Positions 33,406-42,347 of a stretch of 64,000 nucleotides of DNA are shown piece after piece. The stretch is taken from assembly GCA_017561885.1 (NCBI GenBank), contig JAFZBF010000006.1, positions 1 to 64,000 of the forward strand, read 5' to 3'. Each line of letters opens with the position of its first letter. Position 1 is the first letter of the stretch. Under the pieces are notes generated by a model that saw only the letters and a program-made list of their open reading frames with translations, ran no database searches and was not told the origin of the DNA. A program made the position numbers and the translations under genes. The DNA comes from Bacteroidales bacterium. Lineage in GTDB: Bacteria; Bacteroidota; Bacteroidia; Bacteroidales; UBA932.

Positions 33406-35031
33406 CTATTTCTTCCCTTTCACGAAAGTGATGTAATCCAGTTCGCAGAGCGACTTGTCGGGGGTGTCGGATTCGAAGAGGAAGTAGATGGCGTGCTTGC
33501 CCTTAAGCCGGCGAACATGCGACAGCTTCGCGTCGAGCTCTGTCATCTGCTGCGGCATAGAAGACTTCAGTTCAATCGAGCCCAGACGCCTGCCGCCCCT
33601 CTTCCCGTCCGGATGGTCAGCCATAATGACGATGCGGCCGTCCACACCTTCAGGCACAAGACTGAGACGCAGCCTCCTGCTCTTGAAAAGGCCCTTGCGG
33701 AACTCATCGAAATTGAAGTACTTGTAGCCTACCACGGAACCGGCGGTGTTGTTGATCACAGGATTGTGGTTCACGCTCAAGTCGTATGGATCAGACTTGC
33801 CGTCATACTCAGGATAGCAGGCTTTGACGTACGATCCGGTGAAGAAGTAATCCGGATAGACACTCTTGATCGGAGCGGGTCCGGTATAGTAGCAGGCGAT
33901 GCCGGCCGAGTAAGTCTTCAGAGGATCGAGGCCATCTATCTCGAATCCTTCAGAAGTGTATTCAGCCTCAGATATCTCAACCTTACCGTCAGGGCCTTCA
34001 GTCACATCCACAGTAATCGGAGCGACCATAGCCTGACGGGAATACTCATTCGTGCCGTTCTGGCGGTGATAGAAGACATACCACTGTCCGTTGATCTCGC
34101 AGATGCTGCCGTGGGTGTTGCCGCCTGGATTGGCAGTAGGAATCGCATTTCCGGAAGCATCAGTATCGCGGCCGCGGGCATCGATGATGGTACCGCCATA
34201 TGTATAAGGACCGAGCGGAGAATTGCTGTAGGCATAGGCCAGCGTGTAATTGCTTTCCGGAAGGCCGAACTCGCCGGCTGCAGTAGTGCGGCTGTAGATG
34301 AAAACGTATTTGTCCTTTATCTTTCGGATAGAGGATGCCTCGAAGAACCTGAACTCTCCCGGCTGACGAACGTTGGATACCAAGTCGACAACTATTTCAG
34401 TTCCCTCCTTGACAGTAGCCATTGTCTGGGGATCCAGCTCTGCGGCAAATGATCTCTCAAAGCCCCAGTATCCATAGACACGGCCGTCGTCGTCCACAAG
34501 CACTCCCGGATCGAATCCGAGAATACCGGTGGTTGCCTTGGGATTGGACTGGCTCCAGTTGCATACGATAAACGGTCCGTCCGGTCTGTCGGACTTGCAG
34601 ACCATCGACTGCCTGCCCCACTCCTGGTTGTTCGGATACAAGTAATATGTCTTGTTTCCGGCAGCATCAGCCACCTCGACGACATCAGGAGCATAGAGAA
34701 CATCCCCACGGCCGTCAGCCTTCAGCGGCAGGCCGTCAGCACCGACCTTCTGCTCGAAGATGACACCATCATAACGCCAGTGGTTCAAGTCCTTCACCGA
34801 AGCCGACCAGACAACCTGGTCTCGGCCGCAGTATTCATTTATCAGAATGTCGTGGGAGCCGTAGACATAGACACGATATTCACCGGGACGGTCCGGATCC
34901 TCAAAGACATAGGGCTCACCGTCCGGGATATGCTCCCAAAGAGGCAGATACGGATTTGTGGCGCCGAGAAAGGCCGAAAGAGCGATGCATACGAGGGTCG
35001 ATGCAAGTATGCTGAATTGTTTCCGGGTCAT
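33406..35031 (-). CDS. Secreted GH43-family glycoside hydrolase with C-terminal carbohydrate-binding-like domain
   Basis: Predicted five-bladed beta-propeller arabinosidase or xylosidase acting on plant or host glycans. Signal peptide (MTRKQFSILASTLVCIALSA), then NPYLPLWEHIPDGEPYVF carrying the early Asp, VLYAPDVVEV and the catalytic Glu region FRFFEASSIRKIKDKYVF. From about residue 350 a beta-sandwich, probably CBM6-like, runs to the end (541 residues). Substrate cannot be read. Single-gene unit, divergent from the RpiB operon; a possible -7 box TATCTTTA lies at 35077-35084 on the minus strand. Confidence 0.88.
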   Translation of the reverse strand: MTRKQFSILASTLVCIALSAFLGATNPYLPLWEHIPDGEPYVFEDPDRPGEYRVYVYGSHDILINEYCGRDQVVWSASVKDLNHWRYDGVIFEQKVGADGLPLKADGRGDVLYAPDVVEVADAAGNKTYYLYPNNQEWGRQSMVCKSDRPDGPFIVCNWSQSNPKATTGILGFDPGVLVDDDGRVYGYWGFERSFAAELDPQTMATVKEGTEIVVDLVSNVRQPGEFRFFEASSIRKIKDKYVFIYSRTTAAGEFGLPESNYTLAYAYSNSPLGPYTYGGTIIDARGRDTDASGNAIPTANPGGNTHGSICEINGQWYVFYHRQNGTNEYSRQAMVAPITVDVTEGPDGKVEISEAEYTSEGFEIDGLDPLKTYSAGIACYYTGPAPIKSVYPDYFFTGSYVKACYPEYDGKSDPYDLSVNHNPVINNTAGSVVGYKYFNFDEFRKGLFKSRRLRLSLVPEGVDGRIVIMADHPDGKRGGRRLGSIELKSSMPQQMTELDAKLSHVRRLKGKHAIYFLFESDTPDKSLCELDYITFVKGKK

Positions 35032-35107
35032 TGGATAATATGAATAAACTGTTGTTATTGAAGCAATCTCACTTTGTAAAGATACAACGTTATTCCCAAT
35101 AAAAACT

Positions 35108-35115
35108 TATATTTG
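35108..35115 (+). promoter_or_regulatory. -7 box (TATATTTG) of the RpiB/DhaKL operon
   Basis: A perfect TAnnTTTG 26 bases before ATG 35142. No good TTG box is seen upstream. Confidence 0.5.
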
Positions 35116-35141
35116 TAGGAAACCCTGAAACCTGATCCGCA

Positions 35142-35600
35142 ATGAAAGTTGTTATCGACTGTGACGATGCTGCAATCGACCTCAAGAAGGTGATTGTCGG
35201 TCATCTCGAGAAGAAAGGAGTCGAAGTCACCGACCTCGACTATCTCGGTTCCCATCCCGGAGCATATTATCCCGAAATCGGCTATAACCTCGCCCTGAAA
35301 ATCCAGGACGGCAGCTTCGAGAGAGGCATCCTCATCTGCGGCACCGGCCTCGGAATGGCGATGATTGCCAACAAGGTGCGCGGCGTGTATGCAGGAGTCT
35401 GCCACGATGTCTTCTCGGCAGAAAGGCTCCGCAAAAGCAACGACGCACAAGTATTGACTATGGGAGCCCGCGTCATCGGCCCCGAGCTCGCCAAGACCAT
35501 AGTGTCCGCCTGGCTCGAATCGGAATTCCAGGGCGGAGGCTCTCAGCCCAAGGTAGACCAGATGCGGGCATTGGAAAAGAAATCATTCGAATCTAATTAA
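35142..35600 (+). CDS. RpiB/LacAB-family sugar-phosphate isomerase
   Basis: Aldose-ketose isomerase of the RpiB fold, 152 residues. Catalytic Cys in GILICGTGLGMAMIANK, and the phosphate-binding segment CHDVFSAERLRKSNDAQVLTMGARVIG is intact. True RpiB handles ribose 5-phosphate, but family members beside dihydroxyacetone-kinase-type genes isomerise tetrulose phosphates (erythrulose 4-phosphate to erythrose 4-phosphate). The operon context favours a role of that sort here; the substrate is inference. First gene of a run to 41723, 7 bases before dhaK. Confidence 0.88.
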   Translation: MKVVIDCDDAAIDLKKVIVGHLEKKGVEVTDLDYLGSHPGAYYPEIGYNLALKIQDGSFERGILICGTGLGMAMIANKVRGVYAGVCHDVFSAERLRKSNDAQVLTMGARVIGPELAKTIVSAWLESEFQGGGSQPKVDQMRALEKKSFESN

Positions 35601-35607
35601 TAACACC

Positions 35608-36615
35608 ATGCAGAAGATCATAAACGACCCTTCGTGCGTCGTGGACGAAATGCTCGTCGGCTACGTCAAGGCGCATCAGGATCTCGTATCCACGACCGAA
35701 AACGAACGTGTATTGAAATACAAGTCAGCCCCCGTAGAGGGTAAGGTCGGCATCGTCACCGGCGGAGGCTCCGGCCACAAGCCCGCCTTCATCGGATATA
35801 TAGGAAAGAATATGGTAGACGCGGTAGCCGTCGGAGAACTCTTCTCGTCTCCTCCCGCACAGATGTTCTACGATGCCATCCACGAAGCCGACGCAGGCAA
35901 AGGCGTAGCCATCCTCTACGGCAACTATGCCGGCGACAATATGAACGTCGCGATGGCGATGGAACTGGCCGAGGACGACGGCATAAAGGTGGGCAAGGTA
36001 GTGGCAAACGATGACGTGCCTTCTTCTCCGAAGGACACCCGTGAGAAAAGGCGCGGAGTCGCCGGAGAAATCCTGATGTGGAAAGTCGGCGGAGCCAAGG
36101 CCGCAATGGGTGCCAGCCTCGAGGAAGTGCTTGCAGCCGCCCAGAAAGCCATCGACAACACCCGCAGTATGGGTGTAGGTCTGAGCCCCTGCACCATCCC
36201 TGAAGTCGGCCACCCCAACTTCACCATCGAACCGGGCAATATGGAAGTCGGTATCGGCCACCACGGCGAGCCCGGCATCGAAGTCGCCAAACTTGAAACC
36301 GCAGCGCAGATTGCAAAACGCATGTGCGATGTCATAATCCCCGACCTGCCCTTCGCATCAGGCGACGAAGTCGTAGTGCTCATCTCTGGACTCGGTTCCA
36401 CTCCCCTGCTCGAGCAGTACATCCTCTACGGCGAGGTCGAGAAGATTCTTACCGAAAAAGGCATCAAGGTGCACCAGGCCCTCGTAGGCAACTACTTCAC
36501 TTCCCTCGAGATGGCCGGCGTCACTCTCACTCTCATGAAACTCGACGACGAACTGAAAGAGTGCTTCGATATGGAATGCAACTCCGTAGGCCTCACACAA
36601 TATCCCAAGGACTAG
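35608..36615 (+). CDS. dhaK: DhaK-type dihydroxyacetone/tetrulose kinase subunit
   Basis: Binds the ketose covalently through a histidine: His219 in GIGHHGEPG, matching His218 of Escherichia coli DhaK. Also TGGGSGHKPAFIGYIG and NYAGDNMNVAMAMELAEDDG. 335 residues. It needs the ADP-binding DhaL subunit, encoded 4 bases downstream. No DhaM phosphotransferase gene follows, so phosphate may come directly from ATP or from a distant DhaM. The RpiB-like isomerase beside it makes a ketotetrose a plausible substrate. Confidence 0.92.
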   Translation: MQKIINDPSCVVDEMLVGYVKAHQDLVSTTENERVLKYKSAPVEGKVGIVTGGGSGHKPAFIGYIGKNMVDAVAVGELFSSPPAQMFYDAIHEADAGKGVAILYGNYAGDNMNVAMAMELAEDDGIKVGKVVANDDVPSSPKDTREKRRGVAGEILMWKVGGAKAAMGASLEEVLAAAQKAIDNTRSMGVGLSPCTIPEVGHPNFTIEPGNMEVGIGHHGEPGIEVAKLETAAQIAKRMCDVIIPDLPFASGDEVVVLISGLGSTPLLEQYILYGEVEKILTEKGIKVHQALVGNYFTSLEMAGVTLTLMKLDDELKECFDMECNSVGLTQYPKD

Positions 36616-36619
36616 AGAA

Positions 36620-37264
36620 ATGGATAAGTTCACCCAGGAAGCCGGAAGCCTCATCACAGACAGGCTCATCCTCGCCATTCAGGAAAACAAGCAGTACTTG
36701 AGCGATATCGACGGAGCCATCGGCGACGGCGATCACGGCATCAATATGAACAAAGGCTTCACCCTCTGCCGCGAAGCCCTCGACAAGCAGCCCGGAGACT
36801 TCACCTACGGCCTGAAGACCCTCGGAAAGATTCTTATGATGAAAATCGGAGGATCGATGGGCCCGCTGTACGGCAAGTTCTTCCTGTCGATGGGAAAGGC
36901 ATTCGACGGTCAGCCCGAAATCGGCGCCGAAGAGTTCGGTGCAGGTCTCAAGGCATCGCTTGACGCCATCCGCGCAATCTCTCCCGCCCAGGTCGGCGAC
37001 AAGACATTGATGGATGTGCTGATTCCTGCAGAAGAAGCATACAGCATCGCCGTTTCGGAAGGCAAGAGTTTTCCTGAAGCCCTCGACGCCATGGATGCCG
37101 CCGCTCTCAAGGGACGCGACAGCACCATCGACATGGTTGCAAAACTCGGCCGCTCCAGCAGGCTCGGCGAGCGCTCACGAGGAGTCATGGACGCAGGATC
37201 GGCATCCTGCTACCTCATCCTACATACGATGGCAGACACGATAAAAGAACTCCTTGCGGCATAA
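36620..37264 (+). CDS. dhaL: DhaL-type nucleotide-binding kinase subunit
   Basis: All-helical partner of DhaK that holds ADP/ATP through Mg ions bound by three Asp: DGAIGDGDHGINMNKG. Also MKIGGSMGPLYGKFF and GRSSRLGERSRGVMDAGS. 214 residues, normal. With DhaK it forms one kinase. The stop codon is 4 bases before the permease ATG. Confidence 0.92.
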   Translation: MDKFTQEAGSLITDRLILAIQENKQYLSDIDGAIGDGDHGINMNKGFTLCREALDKQPGDFTYGLKTLGKILMMKIGGSMGPLYGKFFLSMGKAFDGQPEIGAEEFGAGLKASLDAIRAISPAQVGDKTLMDVLIPAEEAYSIAVSEGKSFPEALDAMDAAALKGRDSTIDMVAKLGRSSRLGERSRGVMDAGSASCYLILHTMADTIKELLAA

Positions 37265-37268
37265 TGCC

Positions 37269-38603
37269 ATGCTGATTGTCCTTCTCATCCTCGCCATCGC
37301 CTTCATCGTCATCTCCACGACGAAATTCAAGCTGCATCCATTCCTGGCCCTCATCATCGCGGCCATAGGATACGGCCTGTGTTCCGGCATTCCGCTCAGC
37401 GAGATAGTCCAGTCCGTCAACAACGGCTTCGGCAGCACAGTCAGTTCCATCGGCATAGTCATCGTCATAGGCTGCATCATCGGCACCTTCCTGGAAGAAT
37501 CGGGAGGAGCCTATGTGATGGCCCGCAGCGTGCTGCGTCTCGTCGGTGAGAAACGCGTGCCGCTGGCAATGCTGCTGCTCGGATACTTCATATCAATACC
37601 GGTCTATGCCGATTCGGGGTTCGTAATCCTCACGCCGTTGAACCGGGCCATGTCAAAGAAAGCCGGAATCACGCTTGCAGCCTCCGCCTGCGCGCTCGGC
37701 CTCGGCCTGACAATCAGCCACTGTCTGGTTCCCCCTACCCCCGGCCCCATAGCCGCAGCTGGCATAATGGGCGCCGACCTCGGTCTGGTGATACTCACAG
37801 GCCTGATCGCCAGCATCCTTCCCATCCTGCTCTCCTGGCTGTACGTAACCAAGTGGGCATCCCGGGTATATATAGATCCCGCTCCGGACGAGACCGACGA
37901 GGAGATAGCTGAAAAAGTGAAGCAGGCCCCCTCGGCATTCAAGTCTTTCCTTCCGGTTGTGATCCCGCTCATACTTATTGTGCTCAAGTCAGTCTCATCG
38001 TTCCCCTCACAGCCTTTCGGCAGCGGCACCTTCGCAACAATCATCGGCTTCATCGGAGAGCCCGTCGTGGCACTCCTGATCGGAATGGTTCTGGCCTTCA
38101 CCCTGCCGAAGAAATTCGACAGGCAGATGCTCTCTTCAACGGGATGGGTGGGCAAAGGCCTGAGGGCTGCAGCAGTCATCATCATGATAACGGCCGCCGG
38201 CGGATCCTTTGGGATGATACTCCGCGACTCCGGCATCGCAGATGTGCTGGGCAGTTCCCTCTCTCACCTTAAACTCGGCATATGGCTGCCCTTCCTGATC
38301 GCCGCCGCGCTCAAGACAGCCCAGGGCTCATCTACGGTCGCAATAATCACCACAGCCTCGATCGTCGCCCCGCTGATGGGTGTGATGGGCTTCGACGCCC
38401 CTCTCGAAAAGGCCATTCTCGTCACAGCGCTCTGCTCAGGCGCGATGGTGGTGGCACATGTCAACGACAGCTTCTTCTGGGTAGTCACCCAGATGTCCGG
38501 AATGAGCATTAAGACCGGATACAGGCTCCATACCCTCGGCACGCTGATGTGCGGTCTGTCCGCAATGTTGGCGATGACCGTCATGTACGCAATATTCTGT
38601 TAA
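37269..38603 (+). CDS. GntP-family permease
   Basis: Inner-membrane symporter of 444 residues with about twelve hydrophobic segments; the family carries gluconate and other short sugar acids. Conserved GSTVSSIGIVIVIGCIIGTFLEESGGA, YFISIPVYADSGFVIL and AALKTAQGSSTVAIIT. I chose ATG 37269 (MLIVLLILAIAF) over TTG 37254, which overlaps dhaL. A GntP transporter suggests that an acid, not a neutral sugar, enters this pathway. Confidence 0.92.
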   Translation: MLIVLLILAIAFIVISTTKFKLHPFLALIIAAIGYGLCSGIPLSEIVQSVNNGFGSTVSSIGIVIVIGCIIGTFLEESGGAYVMARSVLRLVGEKRVPLAMLLLGYFISIPVYADSGFVILTPLNRAMSKKAGITLAASACALGLGLTISHCLVPPTPGPIAAAGIMGADLGLVILTGLIASILPILLSWLYVTKWASRVYIDPAPDETDEEIAEKVKQAPSAFKSFLPVVIPLILIVLKSVSSFPSQPFGSGTFATIIGFIGEPVVALLIGMVLAFTLPKKFDRQMLSSTGWVGKGLRAAAVIIMITAAGGSFGMILRDSGIADVLGSSLSHLKLGIWLPFLIAAALKTAQGSSTVAIITTASIVAPLMGVMGFDAPLEKAILVTALCSGAMVVAHVNDSFFWVVTQMSGMSIKTGYRLHTLGTLMCGLSAMLAMTVMYAIFC

Positions 38604-38609
38604 CATCAT

Positions 38610-39608
38610 ATGAAAAAGAAATCGATACTTGAGATTAAGTCCGTCTACACCGCCAACGCTTTCGAGGTGGACGGGACGCCATATGTCGGAGCCGGTTCGG
38701 AGACCACTCCGGCAGTCTATCTGATGGATTTGAAAACCGGCGACGCAAGTCTTGTCGCCGACTGCCCGGGAGGAGTGATGAGCTTCGTCCCCGCTCCCGG
38801 TCATCCCGACCTGTTCTACTCGGTGATGGGCCTTTTCCCTCCTTTCGTAGGAGCTGACGCAGGCATCTACATGCACCGCCGCACGGCAGACGGCTGGGAG
38901 ACGAAAAAAGCGATGCACCTGCCTTTCGCACACCGCTGCGACATTCTCGAAAAGGACGGGAAGAGCTATATCTTCGCCGCATCATGCAGCAAATTCAAGA
39001 AAGACCCGCTGGACTGGGAGCTCAGCGGAGAACTATACGTCATTCCGCTCAATGTGGTCACGGGCCTTCCAGAGCAGCCCGAGCTGGTATATGACCGCAT
39101 CTGGCGCCACCACGGAATGCTGAAAGCCAAGGTCGACGGGGTCGACACTCTCCTCTTCTCCGGAGCTGAAGGTGTGTTCTATATGGTGATGAACAACGGA
39201 CAATGGGGCGTAAGGCAGCTTTTCGACCACGAAGTCAGCGAATTCGGACTCGTCGACATGGACGGTGACGGAAAAGACGAACTTGTGACCATCGAACCGT
39301 TCCACGGCAACACCCTGAATGTTTATAAATGCATAGACGGAGTCTGGACAAAGCTTTACACCGACGAGCTCTGGTTCGGCCACGGCCTCAGTTGCGGAAT
39401 GTTCAAGGGCGAGCCCGTGATCGTAGTCGGAAACCGCCGCGGACCGCTGACACTGTGCCTTTACAGGCGCAAGGAAGACGGCAGCTTCGAGCGTGAAATC
39501 CTCGAGGAAGAGGCAGGTCCCACTCAGACGCTGGTTTTCAACGCAAACGGGACCGACTTCATCCTCAGCGCCAACCAACTTAAAAACGAAGTAGCATTAT
39601 ATTATTAA
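38610..39608 (+). CDS. Cytoplasmic beta-propeller protein of unknown function
   Basis: 332 residues without signal peptide or membrane segment. Repeated short beta units and one FG-GAP/VCBS-like calcium motif (GLVDMDGDGKDELVTIEP, about residues 211-228) indicate a propeller. His-rich spots PFAHRCDIL, WRHHGML and FGHGLSCGMF recur at blade-like intervals and could hold a metal or active site. I do not recognise the family. Its place between a sugar-acid permease and a GarR-like reductase suggests an enzyme of the same pathway, perhaps a lactonase or epimerase, but nothing proves this. Confidence 0.75.
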   Translation: MKKKSILEIKSVYTANAFEVDGTPYVGAGSETTPAVYLMDLKTGDASLVADCPGGVMSFVPAPGHPDLFYSVMGLFPPFVGADAGIYMHRRTADGWETKKAMHLPFAHRCDILEKDGKSYIFAASCSKFKKDPLDWELSGELYVIPLNVVTGLPEQPELVYDRIWRHHGMLKAKVDGVDTLLFSGAEGVFYMVMNNGQWGVRQLFDHEVSEFGLVDMDGDGKDELVTIEPFHGNTLNVYKCIDGVWTKLYTDELWFGHGLSCGMFKGEPVIVVGNRRGPLTLCLYRRKEDGSFEREILEEEAGPTQTLVFNANGTDFILSANQLKNEVALYY

Positions 39609-39619
39609 ACACGATAACG

Positions 39620-40525
39620 ATGGACAACAAATCAAAACAGATAGGTCTCGTCGGTCTTGGCGTCATGGGCAAGCCGATGGCCAAGAACCTGCTCAAGGGA
39701 GGATTCAACCTCACAGTATTTGACATCAAGCCAGAACCCGTGCAGGAACTCGTAGGGTTGGGAGCCACTGCTGCAGCAAGCCCCGCCGATCTGGCCGCGA
39801 AATGCGACATAATCATCACGATGCTCCCGAACTCGCCTCATGTAGAGGCCGTAGTCTGCGGACCGAAAGGCATCCTTGAAGGAGTCCGTCCGGGCACCAT
39901 CTACATCGACATGAGTTCCATCTCACCGGTGGTTGCACAGAAACTCTGCGCCATCGTAGCTAAAAAGGGCGTAGAGATGCTCGACGCTCCTGTCAGCGGC
40001 GGCGAGCCGAAAGCCATCGACGGTACGATGTCGATTATGGTAGGAGGCAAACAGGAAGTCTTCGACTCAGTGCAGGATGTGCTCCACGCCATGGGCGGCA
40101 CTGTCACCCTTCTGGGCGCCATCGGCAGCGGCAACACCTGCAAGCTCGCCAACCAGATTATGGTGGCCCTGCACCTGGCAGCCGTGTCCGAAGCTATGGT
40201 ATTCGCGGAGAAGGCCGGAGTCGACCCGGAGAAGGTATATCAGGCCATCCGCGGCGGTCTTGCCGGCAGCACTGTCCTGGATGCCAAGATGAATATGATC
40301 CTCGACCGCAACTTCAAGCCCGGCGGCCCGATCTGGATGCATACCAAGGATATGCTGAACGTCCGCGACGCAGCGCTGGCCATCGACGCTCCCATTCCGC
40401 TCTCGACAATGGTTCTGGAAGCTTTCAAGGCGTGCAAGTGCGACGGTCACGTGAACGACGACCACTGCGGCGTAATCCAGTATTGGGAGAAACTCGCCAA
40501 CGTAACCGTCAAGCGCAGGAAATAG
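39620..40525 (+). CDS. Beta-hydroxyacid dehydrogenase, GarR-like
   Basis: NAD(P)-dependent oxidoreductase of the 3-hydroxyisobutyrate dehydrogenase family. Dinucleotide site GLVGLGVMGKPMAKNLL, substrate motif DAPVSGGEPKAIDGTMSIMVGG and catalytic Lys in GSGNTCKLANQ. Closest in motifs to tartronate semialdehyde reductase (GarR), but L-threonate or related tetronate dehydrogenases (LtnD type) belong to the same family and would fit the DhaKL/RpiB genes. 301 residues, complete. Confidence 0.9.
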   Translation: MDNKSKQIGLVGLGVMGKPMAKNLLKGGFNLTVFDIKPEPVQELVGLGATAAASPADLAAKCDIIITMLPNSPHVEAVVCGPKGILEGVRPGTIYIDMSSISPVVAQKLCAIVAKKGVEMLDAPVSGGEPKAIDGTMSIMVGGKQEVFDSVQDVLHAMGGTVTLLGAIGSGNTCKLANQIMVALHLAAVSEAMVFAEKAGVDPEKVYQAIRGGLAGSTVLDAKMNMILDRNFKPGGPIWMHTKDMLNVRDAALAIDAPIPLSTMVLEAFKACKCDGHVNDDHCGVIQYWEKLANVTVKRRK

Positions 40526-40529
40526 CAAG

Positions 40530-41723
40530 ATGCACAACAGGATAAACTGGAAACAGTTCTTCGTCAGCGTACTCGGCACGGCGATCGGCGTGGCCCTGAC
40601 CTTCAGCCTCAACGGTATGAGGGAGAGCCGCAAGAAAGACCGCGCCCAGCGGCTGACTGCGATAATGATCATCCACGACATTGACAATTCAATCGATATC
40701 GTCAAGTCGAAGAAGGAGACGGAAGCAGCCCGTAACGGCAGGATGCAGTCGCTTCTCGGCGACATGGACCAGCTGAAAACCATGCCGTACGACACGCTTG
40801 TCGATGTGGTGGGGCTGCTTATGAAAGAGAACGGACTGGACTTCCGTTTCGACACATCCAAGGAGAAGATTTTCCACAGCGGCTCGGACACCTGGCACAA
40901 CCTGGGAAGCATGAAGTTCATAGACAACGTGGAATTTTTCTTCTTCGACAGGCAGACTCTCGAGAATCTGCTGACCCAGGCCGAAGGATGGGTCGAGCCC
41001 GTTGATTATTATGACGATTACCAGAATATCTTCGTGGAGAACGGCCAGGCCACCCCGGAACGGTATGCCGAACTGCTCAGACGGTTTCTGAAAGAAAAAC
41101 TTTCCGACAAACGGGTGCTGTTCTACATCAACAACTCGGACGACCGCATAAAGGTCCTGGATGGATACATCGACACCTGGAAGAACCTGAACAACGAGAA
41201 CAAGTTCCTGATGGGAATCACCGACGAAGAGATGGATGCCTACATCACCAGCATGCGCCAGAACGGTGTCGCTGTCAAGAGACACAGTCTGCTGGGAACT
41301 TGGGAATATACGATGGAAGACGACAACTCCAAAGCGTACACGTTCCGGAAAGACAACAGCTTCTCGCTGATAACCAAGCGTTCCAGCCCGGTCAGCAGGC
41401 TTGACTGGACAGGATGGTACAAGGACAGCGTTACCGTAAGCGGCACGTGGACTCTGCAGAGGGATTCACTGATCCTTATGTGGGACCCGGGCACCATCGA
41501 CCTCGGAGTGGATGCGAGCCGGCTCGAGCCGCCGGGAGGAAGAAAGGACAGCCTGGATGCTTGGGTGAACAGCTACAGGTCAGAACAGTTGCCGGCAATC
41601 GCAAGCGAGTTCGAGGGTGAAGGCGCAAGGAATGCCTACAAAGTCAGGATGGATCCTTCAAATGACAGACTGGAACGGACGTCGCCCGACAATGAAGTAA
41701 TCTACTTCAAACGCAGAAAATAG
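40530..41723 (+). CDS. Membrane-anchored protein of unknown function
   Basis: 397 residues with one N-terminal membrane helix (FFVSVLGTAIGVALTFSL), a charged helical middle (about 30-250) and a C-terminal beta-rich part (about 255-397) starting LLGTWEYTMEDDNSKAYTF, which resembles a lipocalin-like ligand-binding unit. The N-terminal layout recalls DUF6090-like proteins of Bacteroidetes. It begins 5 bases after the GarR-like gene, so it is probably cotranscribed. No function can be given. Confidence 0.75.
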   Translation: MHNRINWKQFFVSVLGTAIGVALTFSLNGMRESRKKDRAQRLTAIMIIHDIDNSIDIVKSKKETEAARNGRMQSLLGDMDQLKTMPYDTLVDVVGLLMKENGLDFRFDTSKEKIFHSGSDTWHNLGSMKFIDNVEFFFFDRQTLENLLTQAEGWVEPVDYYDDYQNIFVENGQATPERYAELLRRFLKEKLSDKRVLFYINNSDDRIKVLDGYIDTWKNLNNENKFLMGITDEEMDAYITSMRQNGVAVKRHSLLGTWEYTMEDDNSKAYTFRKDNSFSLITKRSSPVSRLDWTGWYKDSVTVSGTWTLQRDSLILMWDPGTIDLGVDASRLEPPGGRKDSLDAWVNSYRSEQLPAIASEFEGEGARNAYKVRMDPSNDRLERTSPDNEVIYFKRRK

Positions 41724-41734
41724 ACCCGTCTATT
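41719..41734. other. Inverted repeat spanning two convergent stop codons
   Basis: AATAGACCCGTCTATT is a perfect inverted repeat containing the stop codons of both converging genes. The stem is short, so its value as a terminator is doubtful. Confidence 0.45.
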
Positions 41735-42344
41735 CGATGACGGTCATATGCTTCCGCCAGTGGAAGTAGCCATAGATGCTGGCTGACAGGTAGACTACGA
41801 ACATAATTGCCGGAGCAATCATTCCCAGCGATGCGAACATCACGACTTGCATCGTGTCCGATACCACCCACAACAGCCACTGTTCGATATGCGAGTTCGT
41901 CAGCCAGTATGTGCCGATGAAGCTCAGCGTCATGGTCACCGCGTCGAGATTCGGCTGAGGATCGTCAAGTTTCCTGAGGATAAAGAACAAGGCTGAAGCA
42001 GAGACCAGGAAAACAAGCCCGGAGACCAGAGCGGTGCGCCGCGACATCCGCCGTACGACGATGTCATGGTCTTTCTCCGCTTCAGGGTCCGCCGCCAGTC
42101 GGGCCTTGTCCCTGGTCAGACGGTATATGCCCAGAAAAGAGATGACCACATAATAGACATTGAGGACCATCGAGCCCCACAGGTGCTGGTGGATACCTAT
42201 TGCAACATATAATGCCGCACAGAAAATGTCAAGATACCACATCGCGACCTTCTGGCGGATCTGATATATGACATAAAGGATTCCCAGGATGGCAGCAATA
42301 AGTTCCACCCAGTCCCAGAAATCAGAAAACTGCAGGAACTCCAT
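41730..42344 (-). CDS. pnuC: PnuC-family nicotinamide riboside-type transporter
   Basis: 204 residues with about seven hydrophobic segments and the family region SFIGTYWLTNSHIEQWLLWVVSD. PnuC admits nicotinamide riboside by facilitated diffusion; relatives (PnuT, PnuX) carry thiamine or riboflavin. No thiamine or flavin riboswitch is seen upstream, and other NAD salvage genes are in the window, so nicotinamide riboside is the better guess. It follows the M23 gene after 3 bases. Confidence 0.85.
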   Translation of the reverse strand: MEFLQFSDFWDWVELIAAILGILYVIYQIRQKVAMWYLDIFCAALYVAIGIHQHLWGSMVLNVYYVVISFLGIYRLTRDKARLAADPEAEKDHDIVVRRMSRRTALVSGLVFLVSASALFFILRKLDDPQPNLDAVTMTLSFIGTYWLTNSHIEQWLLWVVSDTMQVVMFASLGMIAPAIMFVVYLSASIYGYFHWRKHMTVIE

Positions 42345-42347
42345 CTG

